64,000 bases of DNA from Agathobaculum hominis (GCF_014288055.1 NZ_JACOPK010000001.1:248001-312000), one strand, 5' to 3'; positions 36,056-45,897 are shown, counted from the first letter of the stretch. Translations and numbers: made by a program. The notes: a model not told the origin generated them from the letters alone.

Positions 36056-38070
36056 CACCGCTTTCTGAACGGATTGCCAAACTGGAACAACGCCTGAATA
36101 AGCGTCTGGAGCGTTGGAAAGCCAAGCACAGCGCAGATTGGCGGCTGCATGCCGTCCTCGGCGGCATGGGCTGGTACTTTTACGGCATGATCGTAAACTC
36201 GGTGCGGCTCGGTATCCGGCAGTCTTTCAACGCAGAAAGCGATATCGCAAGCATCTGGGTGGTGAACCCGTTCCGCAATCTGATCGCGCCGTTCACGCTT
36301 ACCGGACTTGGACTCACCGCCGCACTGCTCGTTCTGGCGTGTCTGCTGACGAGAAGAGGCTTTAACTGGCTGTCCGGATACCACCCGGTACACGACAAAC
36401 GCGGCTTTGACATTCTGCCGGACGGCACACACGGCACCTCGCGCTTTATGAAGCCGGAGGAAATGAAAGCGGTACTGGAAACAGGCAGACTGGACGACCT
36501 CACCGGCACGATATACGGCAAGCACCGCGATGATCCGCTGGACGACAACCGCTTTTCGCTGTACATCGCATCGAGCAGCAAAAGCGGTCTTGCCGGAAAT
36601 ATGCTGGTGATCGGCGCACCGGGCACGGGCAAAAGCTGGGGTTTTGTTCGTCCTATGATCTTCCAGTGCGTCAAGCGCAGAGAGAGCATGATACTCACCG
36701 ATCCAAAAGCCGAGCTGTATGAAAGCACCGCCGGTTATCTCGCTGATATGGGATACGAAGTCCGCGTGTTCAACCTGCTTGAGATGGAACACTCCGACCG
36801 TTGGAACTGCATCGGCGAAGCCGACTATGACGAACGCCTGATTCCGATCATCGCGGCTACCATCATCAACAACACCTCGTCCGAGAAAGAAGCCGGGGAT
36901 TTCTGGGCGAAAGCCGAACTGAACCTGCTTACCGCACTGCTGTATTATGTGCAGAACGATAAAGACGTTTCGGGAAACGTGCTTCCTCTGTCACAGAGGC
37001 GGCTTGGACGGATACTTTCGCTGCTGACCGATAATGGATTGGCAACAATCGACCGTGAGATCAAGCTGCTGCCCGCCGGACACCCGGCCAAAGGCCCCTA
37101 CGGACTGTTTTTACAGGCAAAGGAGAACATACGCGGCAATATCGTGATCGGTCTGGGCAACCGTCTGAATGTTTTTCAGGACAAGCTGGTAGACGCGCTC
37201 ACGGCCGACAGCACAATCGACCTGACGCTCCCCGGACACAGGCCTTGCGCTTATTTCTGTATCCTGTCCGCACAGGATCATACTTACGCATTTCTGTCCT
37301 CGCTGTTTTTCACGATGATATTTTCGCGGCTGGAGCAGTACGCGCGGCGCGAAACAGAGGACGGCAAGCTGCCGGTGCCGGTCAATTTCGTACTGGACGA
37401 GTTTCCATCCATCGGAAAACTGGGCGATTTCAAGCGTTCCATCGCGTTTACACGCGGTTTCCGCATGAACTGTATCGTCATCGTGCAGTCCATTGCACAG
37501 CTCGCCGATATTTATCCGCGCCGCGAATGGGAGGAGATCACGGCCTGCTGTGACGCGACGATTTGTCTTGGCGTGAACGATACGACAAGCGCGCAGTTCG
37601 TCAGCGAAAAATGCGGCATGACCACCATTCGCGTTACAAATAATCAGCAGCCGCAGACACCGCTGTTTTCGCCGGTGGCGAACCTGTCCCGTCCGTATTC
37701 GCAGACGCGAAGCAATACCCAGCGGGCGCTGATGCAGCCGGACGAGGTACTGAGGCTGGATAATGCGAAAAGCATCGTCATGCTGCGCGGGCAGCTTCCC
37801 ATGCTGCTGTATAAGGTCATGCCGCCGGAGTTTGCAGATTTCAAAAAGCTGCGAACATTGTCTATCGCGAAGTATCATGGCAAAACGGACGAGGTGGAAG
37901 AAGAGCCCCGCAAAACGCAGACAAAACAGCCGAAGCAGTCTGCTGCACAAGCTGTTTATGCCAATCTGCTTCACTTTGAAAAAGAGGAAGGCTGTTCCGC
38001 TCCGGCACTGACTGCGCAGCAGCTGCAAGAAATACAAGACGCACTGAACAAAGGAGAAAAAGACATATGA
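36052..38070 (+). CDS. virD4: VirD4/TraG-family coupling ATPase
   Basis: Coupling protein of 672 residues that delivers the relaxase-DNA complex to the channel. Two membrane segments (about 35-52 and 75-101) precede Walker A VIGAPGTGKSWGFVRP (near 186-201), DPKAELYE, Walker B VNFVLDEFPSIG and IVIVQSIAQLADIY. Length and order are those of TraG/VirD4 proteins in Firmicute ICEs. It overlaps its neighbours on both sides by 4 bp. Confidence 0.95.
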   Translation: MTPLSERIAKLEQRLNKRLERWKAKHSADWRLHAVLGGMGWYFYGMIVNSVRLGIRQSFNAESDIASIWVVNPFRNLIAPFTLTGLGLTAALLVLACLLTRRGFNWLSGYHPVHDKRGFDILPDGTHGTSRFMKPEEMKAVLETGRLDDLTGTIYGKHRDDPLDDNRFSLYIASSSKSGLAGNMLVIGAPGTGKSWGFVRPMIFQCVKRRESMILTDPKAELYESTAGYLADMGYEVRVFNLLEMEHSDRWNCIGEADYDERLIPIIAATIINNTSSEKEAGDFWAKAELNLLTALLYYVQNDKDVSGNVLPLSQRRLGRILSLLTDNGLATIDREIKLLPAGHPAKGPYGLFLQAKENIRGNIVIGLGNRLNVFQDKLVDALTADSTIDLTLPGHRPCAYFCILSAQDHTYAFLSSLFFTMIFSRLEQYARRETEDGKLPVPVNFVLDEFPSIGKLGDFKRSIAFTRGFRMNCIVIVQSIAQLADIYPRREWEEITACCDATICLGVNDTTSAQFVSEKCGMTTIRVTNNQQPQTPLFSPVANLSRPYSQTRSNTQRALMQPDEVLRLDNAKSIVMLRGQLPMLLYKVMPPEFADFKKLRTLSIAKYHGKTDEVEEEPRKTQTKQPKQSAAQAVYANLLHFEKEEGCSAPALTAQQLQEIQDALNKGEKDI

Positions 38071-39107
38071 AACAGGAAAATAACGAAAATCGCCCATCCT
38101 TCGGGCTGATGAAGCTGAACAACATCATATCGTATTACCATATGCAGATGCCGCGCTGGCTGTTCAGCGACAGCGGCTATTCGGATATGACCTTGGAAAG
38201 CAAGGTAGCGTACACGTTTCTGCTCAACCGATTTCAGCTTTCCCGGCGCAACGGCTGGGTGAACCGCTACGGCGAGGTCTATGTCATCTACACCCGTGAA
38301 GATTTAGCAGGGGAGATGCAGATCTCGTACCGCAAGGCGATTTCCTGCTTTAAGGAGCTGACCGAAAAGCACCTTGTCTGGGAGCAGAGGCAGGGGCGCG
38401 GTCTGCCGAACCGTATTTATCTTGCCGAAGTGGTTTTCGCCGAAAAAGCGTCGTTCGCCTACGACTGCGCACCGTTCTCCGCAAACGAAAACAGACCTGC
38501 CGAAAATGCAGGTCTGGAAAATGAAGATGATATGGACAGCAACAAGGAAAACTGCTCCGAAATGCCGGATACGGACGCAGAACCGTTATATACGGCTGCA
38601 TCAGACCTGCCGGAATTGCAGTGCAAGACCTGCGAAAACGGCACATCAAGAGGTGCGGAAACCGCAGTTCAAGACCTGCCGAAACCGCACACAAGTAAGA
38701 AAGAGATAAGAAATACAGAAAACAGTTTTACTGAGGAGAGTTCGTTCATCGGTCGTACACGCGAACGTGCGGAATTGCAGGAGATAGAGCGCAGAGCAGA
38801 ATTTCAGGATTTTGTAGATGCGGAACGCAATCTGCTGGACGACTGCCTGCACTGGCTGTATTATTGCAGCGAGCTTCGCATTGGCAACTGCACCTATCCG
38901 CAGGATTATGTGCGCGAAAAGCTGTGGGGACTGACCTTTGAGATTGCCGAGGCGGCGGTGCTGCGGATACAGGCCAATGATCTGGAAATCCGCAGGAACG
39001 CCATTGTGTATGCCGCCAAGGTACTGTTCAGCTGTCTGATGGAGTCCCGCAGCGAGGAAATGCTTGATCCGGTGGTAAATCGCCTGAAACGGAGGTTTCC
39101 CACATGA
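38067..39107 (+). CDS. repA: RepA_N-type replication initiator
   Basis: Protein of 346 residues. The N-terminal winged-helix RepA_N domain is clear: YYHMQMPRWLFSDSGYSDMTLESKVAYTFLLNRFQLSRRNGWV and YVIYTREDLAGEMQISYRKAISCFKEL. A Glu/Asp-rich linker (about 140-245) leads to a helical C-terminal domain like that of Tn1549-family initiators. It could allow the excised circle to replicate. AAAGGAG precedes the ATG, which overlaps virD4 by 4 bp. Confidence 0.88.
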   Translation: MKQENNENRPSFGLMKLNNIISYYHMQMPRWLFSDSGYSDMTLESKVAYTFLLNRFQLSRRNGWVNRYGEVYVIYTREDLAGEMQISYRKAISCFKELTEKHLVWEQRQGRGLPNRIYLAEVVFAEKASFAYDCAPFSANENRPAENAGLENEDDMDSNKENCSEMPDTDAEPLYTAASDLPELQCKTCENGTSRGAETAVQDLPKPHTSKKEIRNTENSFTEESSFIGRTRERAELQEIERRAEFQDFVDAERNLLDDCLHWLYYCSELRIGNCTYPQDYVREKLWGLTFEIAEAAVLRIQANDLEIRRNAIVYAAKVLFSCLMESRSEEMLDPVVNRLKRRFPT

Positions 39108-39646
39108 GATTTTGGAGTCCGGAGCAGAAATACCTACTGGAAGTGCTGAAAAAGACCGGCTGTATGCGGAAAAGTCAGGCGCTGGCCTTGCTGCACCGGC
39201 AGTTTGGTACTTCACCTAACGCGATAGGCCCCATCTGCCGCCAGCTTCGGGACGCGGGTTATCTGCGGGAATTTGACGGCGTGATCTCGGCAGCCGGACC
39301 GCAATATGAGCCGTTTATCCCGAATGCGATAGATCTCATTCTGGCGATTTTCCCAAGAGAGCTGCCGATTTTTGAACGCACAGCGCGAAATTCGCTGTAC
39401 GCACTGGGAGCGCAGTCCGGTCTGCTGGCGCGAGTGTTTTTTCTCTCGCGGGAACAGAAAATATTCGCACTGCCGGAGCGCGATATTGTCGCAGAGCCTG
39501 CATCCACGCTCACGGTTCTGCTGCTGGAGGACGCGACGCAGGCCGGGCGCATACCGTCTGATCTGTCCTGTCTGCTGGCGTATCCGGAGCAGAATGGAAA
39601 ACTGACACTGAAACAACATAACGGAGGGAAAAACCATGAAAATTGA
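39104..39646 (+). CDS. small winged-helix accessory protein (DUF5697-like)
   Basis: Protein of 180 residues. An N-terminal winged-helix-like part (EQKYLLEVLKKTGCMRKSQALALLHRQFG and ICRQLRDAGYLREFDG) leads to a C-terminal half without recognised motifs. It resembles the larger protein at 35048 in layout. Overlaps repA by 4 bp and the next gene by 11 bp. A DNA-binding regulatory role in transfer or replication is inferred. Confidence 0.6.
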   Translation: MRFWSPEQKYLLEVLKKTGCMRKSQALALLHRQFGTSPNAIGPICRQLRDAGYLREFDGVISAAGPQYEPFIPNAIDLILAIFPRELPIFERTARNSLYALGAQSGLLARVFFLSREQKIFALPERDIVAEPASTLTVLLLEDATQAGRIPSDLSCLLAYPEQNGKLTLKQHNGGKNHEN

Positions 39647-40532
39647 TACCAGAGAACTGCTGGAACGTCTTTCGACCTCGCGCAGAGAGTTCAATGCGAC
39701 TGCGTTTGCAGAGCTTGACCGCAATCTGTCTGACGAGGAACGCGAGGAATGGAACGCGATTTACGCTTCGTTTTCTTCACGTTCGCTGCTGCGGAACACG
39801 GTAATTGGTCTGGAAACCATTCCGTTCCCGACCGATGAGGACGCGGAACAGGAGCTGACCTGCATGGTAGTCATGCGGCATCTGGTGAAGGTGTTGATCC
39901 CGCTGCCGCTGTTCTGGCTGGAGCCGACCGGCATCAACCCGAACAGCGTGATTGGCGCGGAAATCGACTACATCATCATCGGCGTAGACCGTGAGGGGGA
40001 ATGTGCGGTCGCGGCGCGTTCGCTCGCTTTGGAGCAGCAGCGCTGGCACGCGCTGAACGTGCAGCATATCAGCGAGGGCGATGTGATTTCGGCATCTGTG
40101 CTGGCCTGCGGTCCGACTCGCATTACAGTGACAGCCTGCGGCTTTGATGTGACGATGGGACAGCAGGCAATGAGCTATACCTATCTGGCCGATATGCGCG
40201 AGGAGTACCGCGCCGGACAGCAGTTGCAGGCTAAAGTGCTGAGCGTGAGCGAGGATATGCTTGCCCTGTCCGTCCGCGATGTCGGCACGGACCCGTATGT
40301 TCACGCTGAACTGCGGCATCCCGTAGGCTCCAGCCGCATTGCTACCATTTCCAGCAAATATGCAGGCGGTGTGTTCTGCCGCCTGACCGATGGCTGTACG
40401 GTGGTCTGCCGCTACGCGCAGCAGTTCAGCGATGACGAGTTCAGAGTAGGGGATAGGGTAGTCGTGCAGATCCGGTCGTTCGTGGACGAAAAGCGGTGGC
40501 TGAGAGGGAAAATCAGGGGGAAGATTTTGTAA
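39636..40532 (+). CDS. protein with S1-like RNA-binding domains
   Basis: Protein of 298 residues. GGAGGG precedes the ATG. Two S1-like OB folds are suggested: EGDVISASVLACGPTRITVTACGFDVTMG through LQAKVLSVSEDMLALSVRD (about 148-215), and RIATISSKYAGGVFCRLTDGCTVVCRYAQQ with GDRVVVQIRSF (about 232-285). The N-terminal part is unrecognised. It is the last gene of the core operon; the composite transposon sits directly behind it. Confidence 0.7.
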   Translation: MKIDTRELLERLSTSRREFNATAFAELDRNLSDEEREEWNAIYASFSSRSLLRNTVIGLETIPFPTDEDAEQELTCMVVMRHLVKVLIPLPLFWLEPTGINPNSVIGAEIDYIIIGVDREGECAVAARSLALEQQRWHALNVQHISEGDVISASVLACGPTRITVTACGFDVTMGQQAMSYTYLADMREEYRAGQQLQAKVLSVSEDMLALSVRDVGTDPYVHAELRHPVGSSRIATISSKYAGGVFCRLTDGCTVVCRYAQQFSDDEFRVGDRVVVQIRSFVDEKRWLRGKIRGKIL

Positions 40533-40695
40533 GGTCGTATGGCCTTCATGTATCTTGTATCCCCTTTCACTGTTTTTTAGTCGTACCCGCTCAACCATCC
40601 ATACTACCGCGCACACCTGAACTGTGCAAGAATAAAGGTACCCATAAAAACTGTGATCACAGTTTTTACGAGCAGAAAAAGTGGAGGTGTTGAAC

Positions 40696-41034
40696 GTGGA
40701 AATCAAAGCAGTGAAACGGGAATATCAGATGCAGCAGTGGAAGAGGATTTTTCAAGAGCGTCAGGAAAGCGGGTTGACCGTCAAGGCCTGGTGCACAGAA
40801 CGCGAAATATCCGAAAACTCCTACTATTACCATCTGAAGAAATACCGCAGAGCGGCGTGCAATATGTTAGAAAGCGGTCAGCCGGATTGCCTGGTAGAAA
40901 TTCCACTGAAGCCTGAAGCTGCATCCGCTCACGCACAGCTGCGATTAACTACATCCGCCGGAACGCTGGAAATTTCGGATGCAGATCCGGATGTGCTTCG
41001 TCAAATTCTGAGGGTCATGTTTCATGCTGAATAA
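40696..41034 (+). CDS. tnpA: IS66 accessory protein TnpA
   Basis: About 112 residues from GTG 40696, 8 bases after GGAGG; TTG at 40690 is an alternative. Typical IS66 OrfA: EYQMQQWKRIFQERQESGLTVKAWCTEREISENSYYYHLKKYRR, an HTH-type DNA-binding start. It is open throughout, unlike the copy at 46318-46656. It overlaps tnpB by 11 bp. Confidence 0.85.
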   Translation: MEIKAVKREYQMQQWKRIFQERQESGLTVKAWCTEREISENSYYYHLKKYRRAACNMLESGQPDCLVEIPLKPEAASAHAQLRLTTSAGTLEISDADPDVLRQILRVMFHAE

Positions 41035-41236
41035 TGCTACGGGGTTCAAAAAGATATACATCGCCTGCGGGTATACCGACCTGCGGCAGGGTATAGACGG
41101 ACTCGCGGCTGTCATTCGGCGGGAACTGAATGCAGATCCGTTTCAAAAAGATGTGCTGTTTATGTTCTGCGGCAGGAAGCCGGACAAAATAAAGTGCCTT
41201 TTGTGGGAGGGCGATGGCTTTCTGCTGCGCAATTAA
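41024..41236 (+). pseudogene. tnpB: IS66 TnpB, truncated
   Basis: The first 68 residues match IS66 OrfB (GFKKIYIACGYTDLRQGIDGLAAVI, LFMFCGRKPDKIKCLLWEGDGFLL) and then run into tnpC sequence after a deletion. The intact copy at 45975 is 117 residues long. Confidence 0.88.
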
Positions 41237-41921
41237 ATAATCTCAGCAAAGAGGATCTGGCTGCTATGGTTCTGCAGATGCAGAAGCAGATCAATTCTCT
41301 GAACGAGCAGGTTTCTGTTATGAATGCACGTCTCTTTGGCCGCTCAACAGAAAAGCTGAAAACGCTTCCCGGGCAGATCTGCTGCGGAACAGCATTGCCA
41401 CGCCGTCACTGGTAGCCGCCATTATGAACGGCAAATACGCAAATGCCATGCTGCTGTATCGTATAGCAAAGGAATTTGAACAATGCGGTTTGAATTTGAG
41501 CCGAGCAACTATGGCAAACTGGGTAATCCGGTGTTCGGAACGGTATCTAAGTCTGGTATATGACCGGCTGAGGCAGCAGCTTTGTGCGCATGATGTTCTT
41601 CAGGCAGATGAAACGCGGTGTCAGGTGATAAAGGACGGACGAATTCCGATTGATAATTCCGCAACCGAACGGGCAATCCGTCCGTTCACCATAGGCCGCG
41701 CCAACCGGCATGTTATTGATACGATTCACGGCGTCCAGGCCAGTGCGGTTGTTTACAGTCTGGTTGAAACCGCGAAAGCCAATCATTTGAGGATTTATGA
41801 GTACCTGAAGTATCTTCTGACCGAAATTCCCAAACATATGGAAGATACAAGTCTGGCGTTTCTTGATGATCTGCTTCCATGGTCCGAAAAACTGCCGGAT
41901 GTATGCAAAAGGCAGAAATGA
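41221..41921 (+). pseudogene. tnpC: IS66 transposase TnpC, internally deleted and frameshifted
   Basis: Fragments in order: coiled-coil start AQLNNLSKEDLAAMVLQMQKQ with NARLFGRSTEKLKTL, then in another frame LLRNSIATPSLVAAIMNGKYANAM, NLSRATMANWVIRCSERY and VLQADETRCQVIKDGR, then directly IPIDNSATERAIRPFTIGR, skipping the DDE core between. At least two deletions are visible. Not functional. Confidence 0.88.
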
Positions 41922-42034
41922 ATAATTCCCGGGGCTTCCCTACTGAACGGAGCCCCGGGACTTGTTTGTCAAGGTACGGATGGTTGGGCGGGTACGTCAG
42001 CTCTACCTGAATATTACACTATATGACTTATAGC

Positions 42035-43393
42035 TCAGTGATTATCTATTGGAATATCCACATGCCCTACTGCAATACATTTATTTTCTTGTATCAAATA
42101 ACACTCAATGTAGTGCGCTCCATAAAACTGTGAATTTTCATGAATAGATGCACCTCGATTTTGAATTTGTCCACGTATCATATTTTTTTGTTCTGCTACA
42201 GCACCAACATTTCGAACTTTCCATAAAATCATGTCATATCGTGGAGCATCCGTATAGCTAATAGAACAGTCTATAGAAAAACCGTGTGGCAACCATCCAT
42301 TAAACTTTTCTAAAAAACTCAGAATTGGCATATCTCTAAAACCATTTTTACTGATAATGCAGTCAATTTTGACAGTATACTGCTCATCCATATTGTACAT
42401 ATCTTCTATGAACTGCTCTGTATTGCTGAATGCATACAGAGACTTTTGACAGGATTCTGATATGGTGGACTTTGAGGATGCACTCCAATAATCATGATTA
42501 AAAAATTTATACCAAGCATTTTTAGCATCTGTGTCACTGCAATTCTCATCAAACAAAATATCCAGCTCTGACAATTTTCCATCAAGCCGACTACACCAGT
42601 TACGCATCTTTTGACGATGATTTTCAGTTTGAAGTAAAGAAAGCGAAGAATCTGTCGGATTATTAACTTCCACTGAATTATCCAAGTGCTTTTTTATTTC
42701 TAACATTGTGTAATAAAACGCTTCATCTAATCTATCATAATTCTGTAGCTTTTCATCACATAATACCGTTTGCAAAAGTCCGCCTGGCATATTAACCCAA
42801 CTAGCACGAGATTTACAAAACATCTTTGACAAACGTATCACTTGACGAAGAACTTGTCCTTTATCTGTAATCTCATTATTAAACCAATTATTTATTGCTG
42901 CCGGATTTCTTGATGTCCATGTACTTCCTGCGTGTTCATACTTATATTCCTTGTCTGTTGTATTTTCCTTGAATCTACGGTATATCGCAAAATCAACATG
43001 ATACCCATTCGCATACACTATGCGTACACAATTTGTTTTTGCTTCCGGCTCCGTAGTAAAGCCTGTACACTTCCTTTTTAAGGCATCTACAATGACATTT
43101 TTAATTGCTTGAGCTCCTTTCCCAGCAAGATTATCTTTTTCAAACACAATAGCAACATCGATATCATAATCATTACCATCATTCTGTACTACTGTATGCA
43201 TTGCCATGCTACCCTGTGTTCTTGTTTCAGATATCTTAAAATCCGTTTTATGTTCTTCATTATATTCTTTTAATCCAGCCTTTAATCGTTCTAAGTTCAA
43301 ATCTCTTTTCTTTCTAAGTTCATTTTGATTATCTGCTGGTAAAACAACATGATTTTTATAAAAATCAAGAAAACTTTTTGATAAATCGTACAT
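42035..43393 (-). CDS. CBASS cyclic-oligonucleotide synthase (CD-NTase) with AGS-C sensor domain
   Basis: Nucleotidyltransferase of 452 residues that makes a cyclic oligonucleotide signal upon phage infection. Seen: GS (61-62) followed by NDYDIDVAIVFE (74-85) with metal ligands Asp77 and Asp79, and the third carboxylate Asp134 in YHVDFAIY. A helical core follows (VLRQVIRLSKMFC; GGLLQTVLC). The last 120 residues resemble the AGS-C domain that accompanies SMODS synthases (SYTDAPRYDMILWKVRNVG, RGQIQNRG, YIECYLI, VGHVDIP). AAAGGCG precedes the ATG; the gene starts 11 bases after the effector stop. AT-rich compared with the ICE core. Phage-defence role is known for the family; the exact product is not known here. 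Confidence 0.9.
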   Translation of the reverse strand: MYDLSKSFLDFYKNHVVLPADNQNELRKKRDLNLERLKAGLKEYNEEHKTDFKISETRTQGSMAMHTVVQNDGNDYDIDVAIVFEKDNLAGKGAQAIKNVIVDALKRKCTGFTTEPEAKTNCVRIVYANGYHVDFAIYRRFKENTTDKEYKYEHAGSTWTSRNPAAINNWFNNEITDKGQVLRQVIRLSKMFCKSRASWVNMPGGLLQTVLCDEKLQNYDRLDEAFYYTMLEIKKHLDNSVEVNNPTDSSLSLLQTENHRQKMRNWCSRLDGKLSELDILFDENCSDTDAKNAWYKFFNHDYWSASSKSTISESCQKSLYAFSNTEQFIEDMYNMDEQYTVKIDCIISKNGFRDMPILSFLEKFNGWLPHGFSIDCSISYTDAPRYDMILWKVRNVGAVAEQKNMIRGQIQNRGASIHENSQFYGAHYIECYLIQENKCIAVGHVDIPIDNH

Positions 43394-43404
43394 ATTTCGC
43401 CTTT

Positions 43405-44508
43405 CTATTCTACTTTCACAAATGTTCCTTTTCTGCTTCCAGATACATATACCCCAAATGGATATTTAATCGTATTTGAATGTATATAATGATAAACGAT
43501 GATATCCATCAATCGATTAGTTCCCATTCCAATAATTTTCCCGATTTCTATCGACATACAGCTTGGTATCGACGCCACCAAATGTACCGTCTTAAGATTT
43601 GGAAAGCATTCACGTAACTTTATGTCTAAACAATCATGAATAACCTTTTTATATTCCATAAGCTGTTCTTGGAATTCTATGACATTATCTTTAGGTGCTG
43701 ACAAACCTACTCGTATAACATCCATGTCCGCAAATTGGCTCAAGTCTGCATCCATAACATTATGAGTAATAGATATAGCCAATACAATCTCTGTTGCATT
43801 TTTCGACGTCTTACAATCAACGATTTCTAAATCCTCCCATTTTCTTCTCTGGAATATTCTTTTTTTCTTTAATTCGTAATATGTTTCACCGGCGTTTCTA
43901 TTAAATTCAAAATATCTATTAACATCAGCTTCACCTAAAAATGTTCCAGCAAAGATTGTATAAGGGATTGGTGCCATACCTGTAAAGCAGCCTCCATTCT
44001 CCTTGGATTTTACCGCAAATTTTTCAGCATCGTCTCGAACTTGCTTAACTATGTATGAATTTGCCTTTTCATCCATATTAGTACCATCATCGAAAACAGG
44101 AATTATGTCTAACACCTGTTCCTTTAATTTGTAATCCGCAATTTTTAAATCTTGCTTAGCTTTATCACTGCTAATTTCTTTTTTTCGAATGCCAAGCATA
44201 TTAAGAACATAAATTCGTTCTTTTAACTTTACTCTGACAATAATACTCAATATAATTAGTATAAATCCTACCGCCATAAACACATACGTGTTACCGGTTT
44301 GCGGAATTTCTTTAGAGAAAAGTACTGCTACTAAAGAGAGCATCAATTCTGCTATTGACGGAATTCCTGATAGAAGCAATGCTACACCTGTCTGCAACAT
44401 CACATTTGAAATATCATTATCGCTCTTTTCCTTAAGTAACTGAACAATTCCAAGTACTGCTGTAATTGCTACCAATATTACTACTAAAACCGAATAACTC
44501 ACGTTCAA
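43405..44508 (-). CDS. CBASS effector: transmembrane-anchored SAVED-domain protein
   Basis: Protein of 367 residues from TTG 44508 after AGGAGG (6-base spacing). Three membrane segments (about 4-24, 41-63 and 75-92) are followed by a linker and a C-terminal SAVED domain (about 190-367), with AISITHNVMDADLSQFADMDVIRVGLS, TVHLVASIPSCMSIEIGKIIGMG and the end VYHYIHSNTIKYPFGVYVSG. SAVED domains bind cyclic tri- or tetranucleotides; fused to membrane segments they are expected to damage the cell membrane and abort infection. First gene of the two-gene operon with the CD-NTase. No ancillary HORMA, Trip13, E1/E2 or JAB genes are present, so it is a minimal type I layout. Confidence 0.87.
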   Translation of the reverse strand: MNVSYSVLVVILVAITAVLGIVQLLKEKSDNDISNVMLQTGVALLLSGIPSIAELMLSLVAVLFSKEIPQTGNTYVFMAVGFILIILSIIVRVKLKERIYVLNMLGIRKKEISSDKAKQDLKIADYKLKEQVLDIIPVFDDGTNMDEKANSYIVKQVRDDAEKFAVKSKENGGCFTGMAPIPYTIFAGTFLGEADVNRYFEFNRNAGETYYELKKKRIFQRRKWEDLEIVDCKTSKNATEIVLAISITHNVMDADLSQFADMDVIRVGLSAPKDNVIEFQEQLMEYKKVIHDCLDIKLRECFPNLKTVHLVASIPSCMSIEIGKIIGMGTNRLMDIIVYHYIHSNTIKYPFGVYVSGSRKGTFVKVE

Positions 44509-44588
44509 CTTACGCCTCCTACTTCATCTGCTTTTCTTTTCATTTTACCTTCTTTCTGCAAATGACATGATTGATAGCATATAATTAA

Positions 44589-45897
44589 GTTCGCAAAAGC
44601 AAACAGAAAATAGACAAGCCATTAAGGCTCCTGTAAAATGATAGTTGTCCCAAAAACATCAAGTAAAGGAGATACCCTAATGGCTCACAAAAAGAATACC
44701 ACAAATCTGACAGAATTGCTACTGCAATGTGTGACGCAGCCGGATCCGATGCTGAGTATGCTGGAATGGCTGTGCACAGAGCTCATGGAAGCCGAGGTGG
44801 ATCAGCAGCTGGGAGCAGTGAAAAGTCAGCGCACGGACGGAAGGAGCGGCTACCGCTGCGGCTATCGTCCCCGTCGTTTGGATACCCGCATGGGAACAAT
44901 GTACCTCATGGTTCCCAAGGTTCGGCAGGGCGGATATATTCCGTTCTTCGTCACGGAGCGCAAGCGCAGCGAAGCGATGCTCGTACAAGTGGTTCAGGAA
45001 GCCTTCGTGCAGGGCGTTTCCACTCGAAAAATGGAGAAGCTGGCACAGAGTCTCGGCATTGAAAATTTGTCCAGAAGCCAGGTCAGCGAGATGACAAAAG
45101 GGCTGAATGAGCAGGTCGAGGAGTTCCGTAATCGCTCTCTTGCCGGTACGGCGTACCCGGTTCTGTGGGTGGATGCACTGTACGAAAAAGTTCGTGTAGA
45201 TGGAAGAATTGTCAGCATGACGGTACTTATCGTGTGCAGTGTGGATGAAAACGGCCATAGGAATATCATTGCCGTTGAACCTATGGTCGAAGAATCCAGG
45301 AGCACCTATGGAGTGCTGTTTCAGAATCTGAAGGATCGTGGTCTTTCCACGCCAAGACTTATCATTTCCGATGCTCACTCCGGACTGGTTTCGGCAATCC
45401 GCGAATCCTTTCCCGGCGCCTCATGGCAGCGCTGCAAGGTGCATTTCATGCGGAATATTCTGGCCTATGTGCCGCAGAAAGAGAAGAAATCCTTCGCCGC
45501 GGTACTCAAGGAAATCTGGCTTGCGCCCACGGCAGATATCGCCCGAAAACGGGCATATGATGTGATCGACACCTATGCCAAGCGCTTTCCCAAGGCAGTT
45601 CAGTGCCTTGAAGACGGATTGGAAGATTCTCTGGCCTTCTATGCATTCCCCATGCTGGACGCGCGAAAAATCTCATCTTCCAACATGCTTGAGAGATTGA
45701 ATCGTGAAATCCGGAGACGTACCAGCGTGGTTGGAATCTTTCCAAACGAAAGCTCTTACGTTCGCCTGGTGACAACGTATCTCATGGAATACGCCGAGGA
45801 CTGATCTGTTTCCAGAGCCTACCTCAGCCAGGAATCCATTGCGGCTGCACTGACCACCGCAGCCTAACTTCATTTTTTCAGGAGCCTTTTTGCGAAC
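44589..45897 (+). mobile_element. IS256-family insertion sequence
   Basis: Ends marked by inverted GTTCGCAAAA (44589-44598) and TTTTGCGAAC (45888-45897) around one transposase gene. The flanking bases do not show a clear target duplication, so one end may have been rearranged. It lies between the CBASS promoter region and the right IS66 copy, which it seems to truncate. Confidence 0.8.
44680..45804 (+). CDS. IS256-family transposase, shortened by a late stop codon
   Basis: Mutator-type DDE transposase of 374 residues; ATG 44680 follows AAAGGAG. Seen: Asp in PVLWVDALYEKVR, Asp in LIISDAHSGLVSAI, WQRCKVHFMRN and Glu in SSNMLERLNREIRRRT. TGA at 45802-45804 stands where the frame continues as SVSRAYLSQESIAALTTAA to a TAA at 45865, so a probable TGG-to-TGA change removed the last 20 residues. 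All catalytic residues are upstream, so activity may survive. Confidence 0.9.
   Translation: MAHKKNTTNLTELLLQCVTQPDPMLSMLEWLCTELMEAEVDQQLGAVKSQRTDGRSGYRCGYRPRRLDTRMGTMYLMVPKVRQGGYIPFFVTERKRSEAMLVQVVQEAFVQGVSTRKMEKLAQSLGIENLSRSQVSEMTKGLNEQVEEFRNRSLAGTAYPVLWVDALYEKVRVDGRIVSMTVLIVCSVDENGHRNIIAVEPMVEESRSTYGVLFQNLKDRGLSTPRLIISDAHSGLVSAIRESFPGASWQRCKVHFMRNILAYVPQKEKKSFAAVLKEIWLAPTADIARKRAYDVIDTYAKRFPKAVQCLEDGLEDSLAFYAFPMLDARKISSSNMLERLNREIRRRTSVVGIFPNESSYVRLVTTYLMEYAED

Larger units (their letters stand above)
40583..41995 (+). mobile_element. IS66-family element, left copy, internally deleted
   Basis: Both terminal inverted repeats are present: GTACCCGCTCAACCATCC at the left and its near-match (GTACCCGCCCAACCATCC inverted) ending at 41995. 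The gene order tnpA, tnpB, tnpC is kept, but tnpB is cut short, and tnpC has lost large parts. The flank right of 41995 does not match TTTTAGTC, as expected if this copy is an inner boundary. Confidence 0.85.

Noticed and set aside
45802..45804. Selenocysteine codon in the IS256 transposase
   Set aside because: No SECIS-like hairpin or selenoprotein context; a TGG-to-TGA change in a decaying element is simpler.
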